From Sulfurimonas sp. UBA6014 (GTDB lineage Bacteria; Campylobacterota; Campylobacteria; Campylobacterales; Sulfurimonadaceae): DNA of 10,715 nucleotides. The notes below the pieces were generated by a model. That model searched no databases. It was not told the DNA's origin and saw only the letters and a program-made list of their open reading frames with translations. The stretch spans positions 1,609 through 12,323 of the forward strand of contig DJAA01000034.1 of NCBI GenBank assembly GCA_002428085.1. Direction: 5' to 3'. Numbering within the stretch: the stretch's first letter is position 1; the number at the start of each line of letters is the position of its first letter. Shown here in pieces: positions 7,057-10,715 of the stretch. A program made the position numbers and the translations under genes.

Positions 7057-8790
7057 ATGTCAAAAAGAGTAATTGTAGACCCAATAACAAGAATTGAAGG
7101 GCACTTAAGAGCAGAAGTGATTGTTGGAGATGATGGAGTTGTTCAAGATGCTTTTGTCTCTTCGACTTTATGGAGAGGACTTGAAGTTATCGCAAAGGGT
7201 CGTGACCCTAGAAATATCCCACTTATGATGCAAAGAATTTGTGGCGTATGTACCTATTCACACTACCTCAAAAGTACGATGGCGGTGGAAAATGCTTTAG
7301 GTATCACCATCCCGTATAATGCGGAACTTGTAAGAACGCTTATGAACTCAGCATTATTTATGCATGACCATCCAGTGCACTTTTACCATCTTCATGGTGT
7401 TGACTGGGTTGACATCGTTTCAGCTTTAAGTGCTGATGAGAAAAAAGCAAGTGAACTTGCTTTTAAATACTGTGACAATCCTATAGGCACTGGTGAAAAT
7501 GAGCTTAAAAAAGTCAAAGAAAAAATAGCAAAATTTGCAGCAAACCCACAAGGTCTTGGGCCATTCGCCAACGCATATTGGGGACACAAAACATTTAAAT
7601 TTACCCCTGAGCAAAACTTAATCGCACTCTCTCACTACCTAAAAGCGCTAGAAGTACAAAGAACAGCAGCACAACTCATGGCAATCTTTGGTGGAAAACA
7701 ACCACACCCTCAAAGTTTAGTAGTTGGTGGCGTTACCTGTGTTATGGATATTTTAAACCCTGCAAGAATGGGTGAATATTTAGTGAAGTTTCAAGAGATA
7801 GCTGACTTTATCAACAATGCTTACTATCCTGATATCGTTATGGCAGTTGAGATGTACAAAACGGAACCATCTGTTATGAAGCCTATGGGTGTAAAAAACT
7901 TTATGGCACATAAAGACTTTATGGTAGGACGTGGTGAGTACCTTTTTGATAGCGGTATCATCATGAATGGGGATTTAACTAAAATTCTTCCTATTAATGA
8001 AGATATGATAACGGAAGAAGCAACACACTCATGGTACAAAAATGACAAACCACTTCATCCTTACAATGGTGAAACCGTTCCAAACTATACAGGTTTTGTT
8101 GATGGTGAGACAGTTGGTGTTGATGGAAAAATGGTTGCAACAAAACAGATTGATGAGACGAAAAAATATAGTTGGATTAAATCACCACGATATAATGGAG
8201 AGCCTATGGAAGTAGGACCATTGGCAAGTATTTTAGTCGGTTTTGTGAGTGGCAATAAAAAAGTTACAGCAGTTGTAGGTGACTTTTTAGCTAAAACAGG
8301 TATTCCTGCAGCGGCACTTTTTTCAACGCTAGGCAGAACAGGAGCTAGAATGCTTCAAGCAAAACTCATCGCAGACAATGCTTTGGTTGCATTTCATAAT
8401 CTTATAGAAAACTTAAAAGTTGATCAAGAGACATGTGCAACTTATATCATTGACAAAGATAAAGAGTACAAAGGCAGAGGAATGGGCGATGTTCCAAGAG
8501 GGATGCTCAGTCACTGGATCAGAATCAAAAATGGTGTTGTAGAGAACTATCAAGCAGTTGTTCCTTCTACATGGAATGCAGGACCAATGGATTCAAAAGG
8601 TGCAAAAGGACCTTATGAAGCTGATCTTATTGGGCTAAAAATAGAGAACTTGACACAGCCACTTGAGATTATTAGGATTATTCACTCCTTTGACCCTTGT
8701 ATCGCTTGTGCAGTGCATGTGATGGACACGAAGGGTAATACACTAAGTGAGTATAAAGTAGATCCACTCTATGGCGGATGCAGTATATAA
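7057..8790 (+). CDS. hydB: [NiFe]-hydrogenase large (catalytic) subunit
   Basis: HydB (577 residues, normal for group 1 enzymes) holds the Ni-Fe(CN)2CO site that splits H2; as a partner of Tat-exported HydA it would act on the periplasmic face. The N-terminal ligand motif RICGVCTYSH gives C62 and C65, and the C-terminal motif DPCIACAVH gives C548 and C551. The canopy Pro-Arg pair is P480-R481 in DVPRGMLSHW. After H554, where the HydD-type protease should cut, a 23-residue tail remains, somewhat longer than the ~15 residues common elsewhere. The start at 7057 (MSKRVIVDPITRIEGH) is preceded by GAGGAG (7045-7050), and MSKRVIVDPITRIEGH is a standard N-terminus for this family. A longer in-frame reading from 6991 overlaps hydA and is not credible. 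It lies in the same operon as hydA, with hydC 12 bases downstream. Confidence 0.97.
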   Translation: MSKRVIVDPITRIEGHLRAEVIVGDDGVVQDAFVSSTLWRGLEVIAKGRDPRNIPLMMQRICGVCTYSHYLKSTMAVENALGITIPYNAELVRTLMNSALFMHDHPVHFYHLHGVDWVDIVSALSADEKKASELAFKYCDNPIGTGENELKKVKEKIAKFAANPQGLGPFANAYWGHKTFKFTPEQNLIALSHYLKALEVQRTAAQLMAIFGGKQPHPQSLVVGGVTCVMDILNPARMGEYLVKFQEIADFINNAYYPDIVMAVEMYKTEPSVMKPMGVKNFMAHKDFMVGRGEYLFDSGIIMNGDLTKILPINEDMITEEATHSWYKNDKPLHPYNGETVPNYTGFVDGETVGVDGKMVATKQIDETKKYSWIKSPRYNGEPMEVGPLASILVGFVSGNKKVTAVVGDFLAKTGIPAAALFSTLGRTGARMLQAKLIADNALVAFHNLIENLKVDQETCATYIIDKDKEYKGRGMGDVPRGMLSHWIRIKNGVVENYQAVVPSTWNAGPMDSKGAKGPYEADLIGLKIENLTQPLEIIRIIHSFDPCIACAVHVMDTKGNTLSEYKVDPLYGGCSI

Positions 8791-8802
8791 AAAGGAGTTA
8801 TT

Positions 8803-9540
8803 ATGAGTTCAACACACACAAAATCTGCTACGATAGAACAGCATATTGACATAGAGGGACATGTTGGAATCGATGAACATATTGGGCGAGACCTTGAGTA
8901 TTCAGCGGCGTATAGATGGCAACACTGGATTCGAGCTTTTTCAATTGTTGCGTTGATCGCAACGGGCTTTTATATTGCAGTTCCAGTTATTACTCCCGCT
9001 GCAACCAATGAGCCTACAAATTTTTTGTATGCTTTATTTAGAACTTGGCATATTATTATTGGCTTTGTTTTTATCTCTGCCATTCTTTTAAAGAGTTATC
9101 TTTTTATTTTTGCTAAAAAACATGTAAATGAAAGAGCTGCTTTAAAAGATATGATAAATCCGATAGTATGGGCAAAACAGATAGGATTTTATCTTTTAAT
9201 CAATAAACATCCTAAACTAAAGGGTGTATATAACCCGATGCAATTTATGGCATACTTGCTTTTTTATCTGATGGCGTTTAGCCTTATCATAACAGGTTTG
9301 ATTCTTTATGTTCATGTGTATCATGAGGGTTTAGGTGCCTTTTTATATGAACCGATGAGAAGTGTAGAGGTGATGCTTGGTGGTCTTGCTTTTGTGCGAG
9401 AGTTGCATCATATGCTTATGTGGGGCGTTATTTTATTTATACTTATCCATATTTATATAGCGGTTTATAATGCGATTTTCATCCGAGAGGGAACTATCGA
9501 TGCGATTATCAGCGGCGTAAAATGGCATAAAAGAGTTTGA
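8803..9540 (+). CDS. hydC: [NiFe]-hydrogenase diheme cytochrome b membrane subunit
   Basis: HydC (245 residues) takes electrons from HydA and reduces the membrane quinone (probably menaquinone) pool. Four membrane segments are visible at about 43-64, 82-104, 145-170 and 205-225. Histidines H41 (RWQHWIRAF), H83 (RTWHIIIGF), H202 (RELHHMLMW) and H216 (LIHIYIAVY) have the positions and spacing of the four heme b ligands of the HydC/HyaC/CybH family. From memory they match the Wolinella HydC ligands with a constant offset of 16 residues. That offset reflects an N-terminal extension here, residues 1-34, unusually rich in His (H5, H14, H20, H26) and acidic residues. The ribosome binding site AAGGAG (8792-8797) precedes the ATG with 5 bases between. 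Placement directly after hydB and before the protease gene is the standard hydABCD order. Confidence 0.95.
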   Translation: MSSTHTKSATIEQHIDIEGHVGIDEHIGRDLEYSAAYRWQHWIRAFSIVALIATGFYIAVPVITPAATNEPTNFLYALFRTWHIIIGFVFISAILLKSYLFIFAKKHVNERAALKDMINPIVWAKQIGFYLLINKHPKLKGVYNPMQFMAYLLFYLMAFSLIITGLILYVHVYHEGLGAFLYEPMRSVEVMLGGLAFVRELHHMLMWGVILFILIHIYIAVYNAIFIREGTIDAIISGVKWHKRV

Positions 9541-9549
9541 AGGATTGAT

Positions 9550-10095
9550 TTGAAGATTTTAATATTGGGCATCGGTAATATCTTATTTGGTGATGAGGGT
9601 GTCGGTGCACATTTAGCAAATCTCATAGATGAAAAATACAACTTTGAATCTGATGAACATACTGTAGAAGTTCTTGATGGGGGAACACTAGCCCAAAGAC
9701 TTATACCGCTTATAACTGACCATGATAGAGTTTTACTTATAGATTGTGTCAATGTAGCGGGTGGAAATATTGGGGATGTTTATAGTTTTGATTTTACAGA
9801 TGTTCCTGACTTTATCACGTGGGAAGGGAGTGCTCATGAAGTTGAGATGCTTCAAACTCTGCAGATGATAGAGATGTTAGGGGATTTGCCACCAACAAAA
9901 ATAGTTGGTGTTATCCCTTATGTTATTGGTGAAAATAGTACATTTAGCATGACTGACGAGGTTGTAAAAGCTAGTAAAGTTATGGAGAGAATTATTCTGA
10001 AGTTTATAGAAGATTTTGGTGTGAATGTATCCATCAAAAAAGAGACAACCATTGAAGAGGTCTCAAAATATACTTATTTAAAGGTTCTCTCATGA
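9550..10095 (+). CDS. hydD: hydrogenase maturation endopeptidase (HyaD/HybD/HydD type)
   Basis: HydD (181 residues) cleaves the C-terminal tail from the nickel-loaded large subunit, letting the active site close. The family signature GIGNILFGDEGVGAH is at residues 7-21. The nickel-sensing ligands of HybD are matched by E16, D65 (LLIDCVNV) and H96 (SAHEVEM). The start is a TTG at 9550: AAGGA (9540-9544) lies 5 bases before it and MKILILGIGN is the usual N-terminus of the family; no ATG or GTG is placed as well. The protein is ~15-20 residues longer than HybD at the C-terminus. The likely substrate is HydB encoded upstream, judging from gene position. The stop overlaps the next start (ATGA at 10092-10095). 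Confidence 0.94.
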   Translation: MKILILGIGNILFGDEGVGAHLANLIDEKYNFESDEHTVEVLDGGTLAQRLIPLITDHDRVLLIDCVNVAGGNIGDVYSFDFTDVPDFITWEGSAHEVEMLQTLQMIEMLGDLPPTKIVGVIPYVIGENSTFSMTDEVVKASKVMERIILKFIEDFGVNVSIKKETTIEEVSKYTYLKVLS

Positions 10096-10715
10096 TATTA
10101 GAGTTTGTATTTGAATACGCATCTTCCTCCTTAGTGTATGAAAAAATACTCTTAAGGGAACTCCAAAAAGCTGCATTAGAGGGCACTATTGAAAAACAGC
10201 AAGAGAAGCTTTTTTTCTATGTTGCTTCACAAAATTCTCAACGCTTAGAACATTTTGCAACCACACTCTCAAAAGCTCTTCCTCACTCTATCTTTTTGCG
10301 TGCTACCGAAGCAAAAGTTGTCGATTTGATGCCTACACAAAAGTACGTTTTACCACAAACAAAGAAGCCTTCACTCCCTTTTTGTCCGCAATGTTTGCAA
10401 GAAGTGATGGACGAATCGAATCCAAACTATTACAATATTTTTCATGAGTGTGAAGTTTGCGGTTACGGTGTTGCGGGTGAGAGCAAAAATTATAAAGAGA
10501 CTTTTGTAAAAGCTGCTCTTGCTATAAAAAATGGTTTTGCATTAGAGGTGCAGACATTTTATGGGAAGTTTTTCGTAGGCTGTTTGAGTGAAAAACAGAA
10601 CAATATTGCTTATGATATCCTCAGTTTTGACCTCTCTAGTATTGAAAAATATACCAATGCTACTACAAGTGAGCTTGTCACCCTTGGAGCCATAGAGAAA
10701 CCTCTCATAAAACTT
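10092..10715 (+). CDS. hydE: HydE/HypF-like hydrogenase maturation protein, C-terminus outside window (partial)
   Basis: The open frame runs 208 codons to the window edge without a stop. Residues 98-123 form a zinc-finger motif, C98-x2-C101-x18-C120-x2-C123 (FCPQCLQEVMDESNP... then CEVCGYG), the exact spacing of HypF zinc fingers. A segment near 190-208 (SELVTLGAIEKPLIKL) resembles the end of the HypF YrdC-like part, where a SPxRPIVLL-type motif occurs. The N-terminal ~95 residues do not show the GxVQGVGFRP acylphosphatase motif of HypF, and the second zinc finger of HypF is not seen. In Wolinella and Helicobacter a gene called hydE, reported as HypF-related, follows hydD; this fits. It probably helps mature the hydrogenase, but the carbamoyl transfer activity of HypF should not be assumed. 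The start overlaps hydD, with AAGG (10081-10084) 7 bases ahead. Confidence 0.75.
   Translation, partial: MILEFVFEYASSSLVYEKILLRELQKAALEGTIEKQQEKLFFYVASQNSQRLEHFATTLSKALPHSIFLRATEAKVVDLMPTQKYVLPQTKKPSLPFCPQCLQEVMDESNPNYYNIFHECEVCGYGVAGESKNYKETFVKAALAIKNGFALEVQTFYGKFFVGCLSEKQNNIAYDILSFDLSSIEKYTNATTSELVTLGAIEKPLIKL

Overview
The window is AT-rich, tightly packed DNA. Its gene content points to Campylobacterota (the former Epsilonproteobacteria), most probably a Sulfurimonas- or Sulfuricurvum-like chemolithotroph. The evidence is the hydABCD(E) order of a membrane-bound uptake [NiFe]-hydrogenase, the form of the HydA and HydB sequences, and the HypF-like hydE at the end, an arrangement known from Wolinella and Helicobacter. 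The genus is an inference from remembered sequence character, not from a search.

The layout falls into three units. (1) At positions 1-69 the 5' end of a tRNA gene runs off the left edge on the minus strand, with a near-consensus sigma70 promoter (TTGACT, 17 bp, TATAAT). (2) Positions ~106-5780 hold a plus-strand operon for a tripartite efflux pump: a TetR-family repressor, a TolC-like outer membrane channel, a short periplasmic adaptor and an RND inner membrane pump. Genes overlap by ATGA or are a few bases apart. A 27-bp inverted repeat just upstream of the regulator start looks like its operator, so the operon is probably autorepressed. (3) After a ~110-bp gap with a weak inverted repeat and a candidate promoter, positions 5892-10715 hold the hydrogenase operon. 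It encodes HydA (Fe-S small subunit with a Tat signal), HydB (NiFe large subunit), HydC (diheme cytochrome b), HydD (maturation endopeptidase) and a HydE/HypF-like protein cut by the right edge.

The hydrogenase genes form one pathway. HydAB oxidises H2 on the periplasmic face, HydC passes the electrons to the quinone pool, HydD removes the C-terminal tail of HydB after nickel insertion, and HydE probably takes part in maturation. The efflux operon appears functionally unrelated and separately controlled.

I see no mobile element, CRISPR array, phage gene or clear sign of a new defence or biosynthetic system. The most useful second looks are the TetR operator and corrected start, the compact adaptor, the histidine-rich N-terminus of HydC, the standard (not six-Cys) proximal cluster of HydA, and the reduced HypF-like architecture of the last gene.
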